Positions 6,358-13,622 of a DNA stretch of 21,213 nucleotides are shown here, piece after piece (within the stretch, counting starts at the first letter, position 1; the number at the start of each line of letters is the position of its first letter). Location: positions 1 to 21,213 of the forward strand of contig JBNPEA010000166.1 of NCBI GenBank assembly GCA_051117315.1, read 5' to 3'. Source of the DNA: Salinarimonas sp051117315 (GTDB lineage Bacteria > Pseudomonadota > Alphaproteobacteria > Rhizobiales > Beijerinckiaceae). The translations under genes were made by a program, and so were the position numbers. The notes below the pieces were generated by a model that was given only the letters and a program-made list of their open reading frames with translations, did no database searches and was not told the DNA's origin.

Positions 6358-8187
6358 ATGCAGGCACTGCAGGCGATACAGAACGAGATCCTCGAGCTCG
6401 CGGCGCGCGGGGAGCCGCTTCGGGATCTGACGGAGCGGCTGTGCCGGCTGGTGGAGGCGCACGATCCGTCGGTCGTCTGCTCCGTGCTGGCGGTGGACGA
6501 GGATGCGCGGCTGCGGCCGCTCGCGGCGCCGAGCCTGCCCGCGTCCTTCGCCGCCTCCGTCGACGGGGCACCGATCGGCCCGAAGGTCGGCTCGTGCGGC
6601 ACCGCCGCCTTCCTCGGCCGGGAGGTGCTCGTCGAGGACATCGCGACCGATCCGCTCTGGGAGGGCTATGCCGATCTCGCGCTCGCCGCCGGCGTCGCCG
6701 CCTGCTGGTCGCGGCCGATCCGCGGGGCCGACGACCGGGTGCTCGGCACCTTCGCGCTCTACTACCGTGAGCGCCGCGGCCCCGCCCCGGCACATCGGGC
6801 GATCATCGAGCGGTGCACGCACCTGTGCTCCATCGCCATCGAGCACGACCAGCTCATCGCCCGCAACCGGCGCATCGCGCTCGCCGACCAGCTCACGGGC
6901 CTGCCCAACCGCACCGCGTTCGAGGAGGATCTCACCGCTCTCGCTGCGCGCGGGCCGTGCGCGACCGGGCTGCTGCTCGTCGACGTCGACGGTCTCAAGA
7001 TCGTCAACGACACGCTCGGCCACGCCGAGGGGGACGCGCTCGTGGCGTCCGTGGCCTCCGTCCTCTCCGAGCTCGATGGCGGGACGCGAGCCTATCGGAT
7101 CGGCGGCGACGAGTTCGCGCTCCTGCGCCCGGGTGCCGTCACGCCACAGGCGTTGCGGGCGCTCACGTCCACTCTGTACCACAAGCTGCGTGCCCTGCCG
7201 CAGGACGCCACCGCACTCGGCGCGCCGAGCGTCACCATCGGCGCGGCGATCGATGCGGAGACCGGCGCCCTGCGGCGCAAGGCCGATCTCGCGCTCTACC
7301 ACGCCAAGGCGGAGCGGCGCGGCGGCTACCTGATGTACAAGGACGGCATGCGAACGGCCATGGGCTCGCGGCTCGAGGCCATCCGCGACGTCGGCGCGGC
7401 ACTGGCGGACGAGCGCATGACGACCTGGCTGCAGCCGATCGTCGATCTCTCCGACGGGCGGATCGTCGCCATGGAGGCGCTCGCGCGCATGCGCCGGGAG
7501 GACGGGACCGTCGTGAGCGCCGGTTCGTTCCAGGCGGCGCTCGACGACGCCGCCATCGCCTGCGCCATCACCGACGCGACGCTCGCGCGCGTGGCCACGA
7601 CCATCCGCGAATGGGACGACGCCGGCATCGGCGCTCCGACGATCGGGGTCAACGTCACCGCCTTCGACCTCGCCCGCGGCGGGCTCGACCGGCGCCTCGC
7701 CCGCGCCTGCGAGCGTGCCGGCATCGCGCCGTCGCGGATCGCCGTCGAGATCACCGAGAACGCGGTGATGCGCGCCGGCGACAGGGCGGTGACCGCGACG
7801 CTCGCGGCGCTCAAGCGCCGGGGCGTGCGCCTCGCGCTCGACGATTTCGGCACCGGCTTCGCCTCGCTGACGCATCTGCTGGAGCTGCCCGTCGACGTCA
7901 TCAAGATCGACCGTGCCTTCGTCTCGCGCATGCGCACGGACCCGCGGGCCCGCACCATCGTCGAATCGCTCTTGGGGATCTCGCGCGGGCTCTCGCTCAG
8001 CCTCATCGCCGAGGGCATCGAGACGATGCGCCAGGCCGAGGAGCTGCGCGAGATGGGCTGCACGCTCGGCCAGGGCTTCCTCTTCGGCCGCGCCGAGGCC
8101 CCCGCCATCGCCCGCGAGCTCTACCGAAGGCTCGGTCGGTGCAAGCCGGCGGCGGCCATGCGCTTGCGCGACGCCTCGGCGGCGTGA
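6358..8187 (+). CDS. GAF-GGDEF-EAL cyclic-di-GMP enzyme
   Basis: Predicted 609-aa soluble protein with three domains. Residues about 20-165 form a GAF sensor domain (GSCGTAAFLGREVLVEDIAT at 78-97). Residues about 170-330 form a GGDEF domain with an intact GGDEF motif (249-253) and NDTLGH. Residues about 350-590 form an EAL domain with EAL (373-375), EITEN (464-468), DDFGTG (495-500), KID, AEGIE (551-555) and QGFLF. Key catalytic residues of both domains are present, so it may synthesise and/or hydrolyse c-di-GMP. The RxxD inhibitory site that would precede GGDEF is absent (DGGT at 240-243). There is no membrane segment. It ends 10 bp from fliQ, tail to tail, inside a flagellar locus, which fits a role in the motile-sessile switch. 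Its signal ligand is unknown. Confidence 0.95.
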   Translation: MQALQAIQNEILELAARGEPLRDLTERLCRLVEAHDPSVVCSVLAVDEDARLRPLAAPSLPASFAASVDGAPIGPKVGSCGTAAFLGREVLVEDIATDPLWEGYADLALAAGVAACWSRPIRGADDRVLGTFALYYRERRGPAPAHRAIIERCTHLCSIAIEHDQLIARNRRIALADQLTGLPNRTAFEEDLTALAARGPCATGLLLVDVDGLKIVNDTLGHAEGDALVASVASVLSELDGGTRAYRIGGDEFALLRPGAVTPQALRALTSTLYHKLRALPQDATALGAPSVTIGAAIDAETGALRRKADLALYHAKAERRGGYLMYKDGMRTAMGSRLEAIRDVGAALADERMTTWLQPIVDLSDGRIVAMEALARMRREDGTVVSAGSFQAALDDAAIACAITDATLARVATTIREWDDAGIGAPTIGVNVTAFDLARGGLDRRLARACERAGIAPSRIAVEITENAVMRAGDRAVTATLAALKRRGVRLALDDFGTGFASLTHLLELPVDVIKIDRAFVSRMRTDPRARTIVESLLGISRGLSLSLIAEGIETMRQAEELREMGCTLGQGFLFGRAEAPAIARELYRRLGRCKPAAAMRLRDASAA

Positions 8188-8197
8188 CGCCGCGCGC

Positions 8198-8464
8198 TCA
8201 GAACCCGGTCTCGATGCGCCCGTAGACGCTCTCCGTGAAGGTGAAGAGCTGCGCGCCCATGAAGGGGGCGGTGAACAGGATCATCAAGAGGATCGCGACG
8301 ATCTTGGGGATGAAGGTCAGCGTCATCTCCTGGATCTGCGTCAGCGCCTGGCCGAGCGCGATGAAGACGCCCACCCCCATCGCCACGGCGACCGCCGGGC
8401 CGGAGGCGACGATGACCGTCCAGATCGCCGCCTGGACGAGATCGAGCGCGTCGACGGCGTTCAT
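8198..8464 (-). CDS. fliQ: Flagellar biosynthesis protein FliQ
   Basis: Predicted 88-aa protein, the exact usual FliQ size, with two hydrophobic helices (about 10-38 and 51-77) flanking the conserved ALTQIQEMTLTFIPKI segment. FliQ is a small subunit of the FliPQR export-gate core in the inner membrane. The ATG at 8464 shares one base with the flgD stop (TGATG), so translation is coupled. It is the last gene of the flgE-to-fliQ operon here, although in related Rhizobiales flhA normally follows directly. Downstream, only 10 bp separate it from the convergent GGDEF-EAL gene and no terminator is visible. Confidence 0.96.
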   Translation of the reverse strand: MNAVDALDLVQAAIWTVIVASGPAVAVAMGVGVFIALGQALTQIQEMTLTFIPKIVAILLMILFTAPFMGAQLFTFTESVYGRIETGF

Positions 8465-8868
8465 CAGCCGAGCCTCACGCCGGGGCCGACGAGCAGCGTC
8501 TCGCCGCCGGACAGGGTCGCGAGCGGGCCCTCGTCGGTGAGGCGCACGCCGGTGATCTCGCCCGAGATCGACCCGTCCGAGGAGGTCGCCGTGCGGCCGA
8601 TCAGGTCGCTCGCCTGGGCCAGCGAGGTGGCGGAGAGCAGGCCGTCGAGCTTCTTGTTGGTCGTGATCGCCTGCTCGACCATGGAGAAGGTGGCGAGCTG
8701 GGCCACCTGCTCGGACGGGTCCATCGGGTTGAGCGGGTCCTGGTTCTTCATCTGCGCGATCAGCAGGCGCAGGAAGCTGTCGTAGTCCATGCTGCCGGGG
8801 CTCGCGGCGCGCCCGGCGCTCTCGGCGGGGGTGCCGGCCTGTGCGGCGGTGGCGGAGGCGACGTCCAT
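8464..8868 (-). CDS. flgD: Flagellar hook assembly protein FlgD (short form)
   Basis: Predicted 134-aa protein. The FlgD signature is clear at residues 29-80: YDSFLRLLIAQMKNQDPLNP followed by MDPSEQVAQLATFSMVEQ. FlgD caps the growing hook and is needed for FlgE polymerisation. The C-terminal FlgD Ig-like domains found in the roughly 230-aa enterobacterial protein are missing, and only a short beta-rich end (about 100-134) follows. Such short FlgD proteins are common in Rhizobiales, so this is not a truncation. It lies between flbT and fliQ, with 30 bp to flbT. Confidence 0.95.
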   Translation of the reverse strand: MDVASATAAQAGTPAESAGRAASPGSMDYDSFLRLLIAQMKNQDPLNPMDPSEQVAQLATFSMVEQAITTNKKLDGLLSATSLAQASDLIGRTATSSDGSISGEITGVRLTDEGPLATLSGGETLLVGPGVRLG

Positions 8869-8898
8869 GTGAAGGGCTCCGGTCTCGAGGGCGTGGCG

Positions 8899-9324
8899 TC
8901 AGGCGGCGCTGCGCCGGGGCGTGCGGGCGGCATCGGCGGCGAGGATCGCGTCCTCGGCGGGAAACAGCGCCCGCAGCGTCTTCATGGCGTCGAGCCGGCG
9001 GCCCGCCTCCATCTGCTCGCGCACGGCGAGGAGGCCGTCGAGGATCTCCGGGCTGGTGAAGGCCCGCAGCGCCGCCGCGAGCCAGCGCTCGAACAGCGCC
9101 CGCGCCTCCCCCGCCGCCGCGGGGTCGATGAAGGTCGTCTGCACCGCGAAATAGAGCTGGCGCAGCGGCGTCGTGGTCTCGTCGGGCTGGAGCACGTGGC
9201 TCTCGAGCAGGAAGATGGCGTCGTTGAGGATCTCGAGCGTGGTCTTGCGCTCGGCGCGCACCACCGCCCCGTTGATCCACACGCGCTCCCCGGCGCGCAG
9301 GCACAGGCGCATCGTGCGGCTCAT
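8899..9324 (-). CDS. flbT: Flagellin expression regulator FlbT
   Basis: Predicted 141-aa protein that matches FlbT throughout, including the LRAGERVWINGAVVRAERK segment (9-27), LEILNDAIFLLESHVLQPDE (30-49) and TTPLRQLYFAVQTTFIDP (51-68). FlbT is an alphaproteobacterial RNA-level regulator that, in Caulobacter, acts on the flagellin mRNA leader and limits flagellin synthesis until the hook is built. The ATG at 9324 overlaps the flaF stop in an ATGA junction, matching its functional pairing with FlaF. An internal Met at residue 5 is a possible alternative start. No flagellin gene is in the window. Confidence 0.95.
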   Translation of the reverse strand: MSRTMRLCLRAGERVWINGAVVRAERKTTLEILNDAIFLLESHVLQPDETTTPLRQLYFAVQTTFIDPAAAGEARALFERWLAAALRAFTSPEILDGLLAVREQMEAGRRLDAMKTLRALFPAEDAILAADAARTPRRSAA

Positions 9325-9668
9325 CGCAGGCCCTCCGCGATGGTCTGGTTGATGTCGATGATGGCGGTGAAGTCCTCGGTCTGGCCCATGCGGATGGCCT
9401 CGGCCTCGCGCATCACCCACAGGCCGATCGAGATCAGGTCGGCGCGCAGCTTCTGCGGCAGGTCGTTCTCGGCGCTGGCGAGGTCCTCGATCAGGATCGC
9501 CCAGAGCTGGCGGGTGAAGTGCAGCGCCTCGGCGGTCTCGCGCGAGGCCGCGCCGGCCGTCTGCGCCCGGCGCAGCAGCGCGATCGCCTGCTCGACGGCC
9601 TCGCGCTCGCGGGCGCGGGTGTCCGAGGACGTGTCCTCGACGATCTCGGCATAGGAGAACTGATACAT
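9321..9668 (-). CDS. flaF: Flagellar biosynthesis regulator FlaF
   Basis: Predicted 115-aa helical protein beginning MYQFSYAEIVEDTSSDTRAR, the characteristic FlaF N-terminus, with RQLWAILIEDLASAENDLP in the middle and a conserved LISIGLWVMREAEAIRMG segment near the end. FlaF is the partner of FlbT and promotes flagellin production or secretion in alphaproteobacteria. The start at 9668 lies 23 bp after the flgL stop. The stop overlaps flbT. The two regulators sit between hook-filament junction and hook-cap genes, as in other Rhizobiales. Confidence 0.95.
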   Translation of the reverse strand: MYQFSYAEIVEDTSSDTRAREREAVEQAIALLRRAQTAGAASRETAEALHFTRQLWAILIEDLASAENDLPQKLRADLISIGLWVMREAEAIRMGQTEDFTAIIDINQTIAEGLR

Positions 9669-9691
9669 GTCTCGCCTCTTTCCGTTCGGCG

Positions 9692-10741
9692 TCAGAGGTA
9701 GTTGAGCAGGCTCATCTCGCGGATGCGCGCGGTGAGGGCGTAGGAGACCTCGACCTGGGACATCAGCGCGTTGACCCGCGTCGCGGCCTCGTAGGGGTCG
9801 ACGTTCTCGAGGCCCGTCACCTGCCCGGTGAGGATGTCGCGCTGGATGCTCATCCGCTCGGTGGCGTCGGCGACGCGGTTCTGGGCGACGCCGAGGCGCG
9901 CCTGCACCGTGGTGACGTCCTGCATGGCGCCGCCGACGAGGCCGATGGCGCGCTCCACCAGCTCGCGGTAGGCGGGCTGGGCCAGCCCGTCGCCGCCGAG
10001 CCCGACCAGCATCGTGTAGGCCATGGCGAGATCGCGGAAGGGCTGCTCGTTCGCGTTCGCGGAGGTGGCGATCACCTCGTTGCCGGAGATGCGGCTCGAC
10101 AGGTTCTCGTCGGACGCACTCGACCAGATTGCGCCCCATTGCGGGTCGGCGAAGAGCGGGGCGAGCTGCGTGTCGACGAAGGTCGCCATCTGCGCGTCGG
10201 TGATGCCGGCCACGCCCGGGTCGTCCTGGTCGAAGCCGAAGAAGCCGAGGAAGGCCGCGTCCACCGCGAGCTTCGCCGGGGAGGCCGGCGGGCCGGCGTA
10301 GTCCGTCATCGGCGGCGTGTCGGTGTCGATGCCGGCGAAGAGGTACTGGCCGTTGAGGTTGGCGTTGAGCGTGCCGACGAGGCCCTTGAGGTTGAGCTCC
10401 GCCTGCGGCGCCACCACCTCCGCCGCCTGCGCGTTCTCGCGCACGGCGATCAGCACGCCGAGGAAGTCCTCCGCCGTGCCCTGCACGTTGGAGAGCGCCG
10501 CCTGCATCGTGTCGAGCCGCGCCGAGACGAGGCCGTTGGTGTCGAGGATGGTCTCGATGCGCGCGAGCTCCTGACGCAGCTCGACCGATTGCCCGGTGCG
10601 GGCGCCGAGCGTGAGCCCGACATCCGCGTGGCGGCCCGACGAGAGCTCGTGCGAGGCGCGGGCGAGCTCGGACTGGCTCTTCACCAGCGAGAGCCGGGTG
10701 GCGTTGGCGACGCCGAGCGTGGAGACGAAGGAGGTCTTCAT
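9692..10741 (-). CDS. flgL: Hook-filament junction protein FlgL (HAP3)
   Basis: Predicted 349-aa protein of the flagellin/FlgL superfamily. The N-terminal helix region (MKTSFVSTLGVANATRLSLV, then SELARASHELSSGR) and the C-terminal helix region (about 290-349, ending TARIREMSLLNYL) are the conserved coiled-coil ends that pack in the filament core. The middle contains LNANLNGQYLFAGIDTDTPP, typical of FlgL. FlgL links the hook, via FlgK, to the filament and is exported through the FlhA/FliR/FliQ gate. It starts 6 bp after the flgK stop, so the pair is cotranscribed. Confidence 0.94.
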   Translation of the reverse strand: MKTSFVSTLGVANATRLSLVKSQSELARASHELSSGRHADVGLTLGARTGQSVELRQELARIETILDTNGLVSARLDTMQAALSNVQGTAEDFLGVLIAVRENAQAAEVVAPQAELNLKGLVGTLNANLNGQYLFAGIDTDTPPMTDYAGPPASPAKLAVDAAFLGFFGFDQDDPGVAGITDAQMATFVDTQLAPLFADPQWGAIWSSASDENLSSRISGNEVIATSANANEQPFRDLAMAYTMLVGLGGDGLAQPAYRELVERAIGLVGGAMQDVTTVQARLGVAQNRVADATERMSIQRDILTGQVTGLENVDPYEAATRVNALMSQVEVSYALTARIREMSLLNYL

Positions 10742-10747
10742 CGGTTC

Positions 10748-12220
10748 TTACCTCACGGCTTGCAGGAGCGAGGCGAGCATGGCGTCGACGGCGGAGATGA
10801 TCCGCGCCGAGGCGCCGTAGCTGCGCTCCAGCTCGAGCATCAGGGCGAGCTCCTCGTCGAGGTTGACGCCGGTCGCGTTGGAGAGGCTCTCCTGGGTGCG
10901 CTCCAGGAAGGTGACCTGGTAGGCCGCCTCCGCATCCGCCTGCTTGCGGGCGGCCTCGAGCCAGCCGACCGACCCCGCCGCGAAGCGCGCGAGCGTCGTG
11001 TCGGGGTTGACGCCGGCGGTGGCGTCGAAGGGCTGCGACGCGTCGAGCGCGCCGAGCAGGCCCTGCAGCCGCCCGGAATAGGAGGCCGCGTCCGCCGGAT
11101 TGTAGTCGTAGGCGGCGCCGTTGATGCCGCCGTCGCGGATGGCGGTGAGATCGCCGCCCTGGCCGGGGTCGACCGCGGGGTTGACGCGGATGCGCGCCGA
11201 GAGGTTGTCGATCGCCGTCGTGCCGGGCGGCAGCGCCGGGCCGCCGTCCCAGGTGAACAGGCCTGCGAGATCGGCCAGGATCGGGGGATCGTTGAGCCGG
11301 TCCGTCTCGGCCGTGGCGAGGATGAGCCCGCGGGCGATCTCGTCGAGCTGCGTCTGGTACACGCCGGCCGTCTCGTCCCGCAGCGTCGCATGGCCGAAGA
11401 GCGCACCGGACTTGATCGCCATCGTCGCGTTCGGCCCGGTGATCGGCACGCCGTCGGCGAAGACCGCCTGCCCGTCGATGCCGGCATCGTAGGCGAAGGT
11501 GCGGTCGAACGTGACCGCACGTGCCGTCTTCTCGAACAGGGTGACGCCCGAGTCGGTGTAGATCACCATGTCGTTGTCGCCGCGGGTGATCGTGGTGACG
11601 CCGATCTCCCGGGAGAGATCGCCGAGGATCCTGGCGCGGGTGTCGAGGTGGTCGGTCACGTCCGTGCCAGCCGCCGTGCCGGCGACGACGGCGCGATTGA
11701 CGGTCTCGAAGCGGGCGAGCAGGTCGTTGATCGTGTCGACCGAGGTCGCCATCTCCCCGTCCGCCGTGGCGCGGGCCGCCTGCACCGTCTGCGTCGCGAG
11801 GTTGAGGCGCTCGGCGAGATCCTGCGCCCGGCCGAGCGCCGCGCCCGCGAGGATGGGGTCGCTCGGCCCGTCCGCGTGCATCTGCAGCGCGTTCTCGAAG
11901 GCGCCGAGCGCACCGGCCACAGAGAAGTCGTCCTGCGGGTCGCCGATGGTCTGGGCGAGGCGCTCGAGCCCGTCGAGATGCGCGGTGCGCGCCGCCGCGT
12001 CCGAGCGCGCCTCGAGCATGCGGGTGTAGAGCGCCTGGTCCTGGGCACGGCCGATCGAGGCGACATAGGTCGAGCCGAGCCCGCTCGTCGCCACGTTCGC
12101 GGTCTTGCGCGCATAGGCCGGATCGTTCGCCCCGGTGATGTTGCGCGCCGTGATCGCCGTCTGCTGCGAGGTGACGGAGAGCGCGGTCTGGGCGGAGTTG
12201 AGCGCGAGCGAGAGGGACAT
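10748..12220 (-). CDS. flgK: Hook-filament junction protein FlgK (HAP1)
   Basis: Predicted 490-aa protein. The N-terminus (MSLSLALNSAQTALSVTSQQ, then ARNITGANDPAYARK) is the rod/hook-type N-terminal motif in its FlgK version. The C-terminal 45 residues (NATGVNLDEELALMLELERS, then YGASARIISAVDAMLASLLQ) are the matching C-terminal helix. FlgK is the first of the two junction proteins between hook and filament. The length is within the normal range (about 450-550 aa). It lies 52 bp downstream of flgE in a conserved order. Confidence 0.95.
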   Translation of the reverse strand: MSLSLALNSAQTALSVTSQQTAITARNITGANDPAYARKTANVATSGLGSTYVASIGRAQDQALYTRMLEARSDAAARTAHLDGLERLAQTIGDPQDDFSVAGALGAFENALQMHADGPSDPILAGAALGRAQDLAERLNLATQTVQAARATADGEMATSVDTINDLLARFETVNRAVVAGTAAGTDVTDHLDTRARILGDLSREIGVTTITRGDNDMVIYTDSGVTLFEKTARAVTFDRTFAYDAGIDGQAVFADGVPITGPNATMAIKSGALFGHATLRDETAGVYQTQLDEIARGLILATAETDRLNDPPILADLAGLFTWDGGPALPPGTTAIDNLSARIRVNPAVDPGQGGDLTAIRDGGINGAAYDYNPADAASYSGRLQGLLGALDASQPFDATAGVNPDTTLARFAAGSVGWLEAARKQADAEAAYQVTFLERTQESLSNATGVNLDEELALMLELERSYGASARIISAVDAMLASLLQAVR

Positions 12221-12243
12221 CGGGGGGCCTCGGGGCGTGGGGT

Positions 12244-12261
12244 GCCGTCGGCGAGGACGGC
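12244..12261 (-). other. Stem-loop between flgE and flgK
   Basis: GCCGTC and GACGGC form a perfect 6-bp stem around a 6-nt loop in the 52-bp flgE-flgK spacer. No T-run follows, so it is not an intrinsic terminator. It could affect mRNA stability or processing between hook and junction genes, or be incidental. Confidence 0.3.
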
Positions 12262-12272
12262 GCGGGCGCGGG

Positions 12273-13529
12273 TCAGCGCTTCAGGTTGACGAGCACGTCG
12301 AGCAGCTCGGAGCCGGTCTGGAAGACCTTGGAGTTCGCCGTGTAGCTGCGCTGGCTCTCGATCATCGAGGTCAGCTCCGCCGCGAGGTCGACGTTCGACT
12401 GCTCGAGCGCGCCCGAGACGATGCCGCCGAGCCCGCCCTGGCCGGCGGCGCCGAGCTTGACGTCGCCGGATTCGAGGCCGAGCGCGTAGACGTTGCCCGC
12501 TTGCGGCAGCAGGTTGTCCGGGCTCGTCACGTCGGCGAGCGGCAATTGCCACGTGGCCCGCCGCTCGCCGTTCTCGAACACGGCGTAGACGATGCCGTCG
12601 TCGGCGATCTCGACATCGCGGATGGCGGAGGGCGCGTTGCCGTTCACCGCCGCCTTCATCACCGTGTAGTCCGCGCCGACCTGGGTCATCTGCGACAGGT
12701 CGAGGGCGAGGGGCTGGCCGCCGGGGATCGCGAGATTGAGCGCCGGCCCGCCGACCACGCGCCCGTTCGCCGGGTCGAAGGTCAACGCCACCGTGTCGAG
12801 CGGGCCGGCGCCGTAGGGAAAGCCGCCGCCGGCGGGGGCGTCGGCACGGTTGAACACGGTGGCTTCCCACGTGTTCGGGCCGGTCTTGGCGAAGTAGACG
12901 TCGAGCACCACCGCGTTGCCGAGGTTGTCGTAGGCGACGAGCGAGGAGGTCGATTCGTAGGCTGCGGTCGCGGCGTTGCCCGAGGGCGGCGTCGCCGGGG
13001 CGACGAGGGCTGCGGCGTTGGAATCGAGGTTCGCCGCGAAGGTGCCCGTGGTCGAGGCGGTCGCCTCGAGCGCGGTCTGGCCGATGTTCACCGGCTGGAG
13101 GCCCTGCAGGTCGTTGACCACCACCGCCGGCGTCGCGCCGTCGATGCGCTGGCCCATCAGCTTGAAGCCGGCCGCGTTGACGAGCTCGCCTGTGCCGTTG
13201 GGCACGAAGGAGCCGGCGCGGGTGAGGTAGGGCGTGCCGTTCGCGTCCGAGACGACGAAGAAGCCGCGGCCCTTGATCGCGAGGTCGGTGGAGGAGGTCG
13301 TGAAGACCTGCGCCCCCTCCTGGCTGATCGCGTGGCGCACGTGGGGCGTGACGCCGCCCGACGTGTACTGCCCCGACGTGTTGCCGAGGATCAGCGAGGA
13401 GAACTCGGTCTGCGCCCGCTTGTAGCCGTTGGTGTTGGCGTTGGCGATGTTGTCGGCGACGGTCGCGAGCTTCGACGACTGCGCCGCCATGCCCGATACG
13501 CCCGTGCGCATCACTCCGTAGAGGCTCAT
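12273..13529 (-). CDS. flgE: Flagellar hook protein FlgE
   Basis: Predicted 418-aa protein. Residues 1-45 carry the rod/hook family N-terminal motif (YGVMRTGVSGMAAQSSKLAT, then ADNIANANTNGYKR). Residues around 80-100 read STDLAIKGRGFFVV, the hook/basal-body module. The last 40 residues (LEQSNVDLAAELTSMIESQR, then SYTANSKVFQTGSELLDVLV) are the C-terminal motif. FlgE polymerises into the hook. The ATG at 13529 is preceded by GGAGA about 8 nt upstream; a possible in-frame start 21 codons further upstream lacks family support. It opens the flagellar operon, and a 27-nt element shared with flhA lies 54 nt upstream. Confidence 0.96.
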   Translation of the reverse strand: MSLYGVMRTGVSGMAAQSSKLATVADNIANANTNGYKRAQTEFSSLILGNTSGQYTSGGVTPHVRHAISQEGAQVFTTSSTDLAIKGRGFFVVSDANGTPYLTRAGSFVPNGTGELVNAAGFKLMGQRIDGATPAVVVNDLQGLQPVNIGQTALEATASTTGTFAANLDSNAAALVAPATPPSGNAATAAYESTSSLVAYDNLGNAVVLDVYFAKTGPNTWEATVFNRADAPAGGGFPYGAGPLDTVALTFDPANGRVVGGPALNLAIPGGQPLALDLSQMTQVGADYTVMKAAVNGNAPSAIRDVEIADDGIVYAVFENGERRATWQLPLADVTSPDNLLPQAGNVYALGLESGDVKLGAAGQGGLGGIVSGALEQSNVDLAAELTSMIESQRSYTANSKVFQTGSELLDVLVNLKR

Positions 13530-13583
13530 GTCCGCGTCTCCACCACGCAAGAAGAGGTTCGTTGCGGGTGATCTGACGCCGGC

Positions 13584-13610
13584 GAGCTTGCGCGTGGCTG
13601 GCGGGGGCGG
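13584..13610 (-). promoter_or_regulatory. 27-nt element shared by flgE and flhA upstream regions
   Basis: Second copy of the element at 3456-3482, identical at 23 of 27 positions and in the same orientation relative to the gene, with 54 nt between it and the flgE ATG (49 nt for flhA). It lies in the 93-bp spacer between the acyl-CoA synthetase stop (13623) and flgE, which makes a separate flgE promoter likely despite the codirectional upstream gene. No CtrA-like box is seen here. Confidence 0.6.
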
Positions 13611-13622
13611 CGGATGCGGTCG

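Noticed and set aside
10139..12289. Long plus-strand frame opposite flgL and flgK (716 codons)
   Set aside because: A shadow of two well-supported flagellar genes, with Arg/Glu/Val-rich low-complexity translation.
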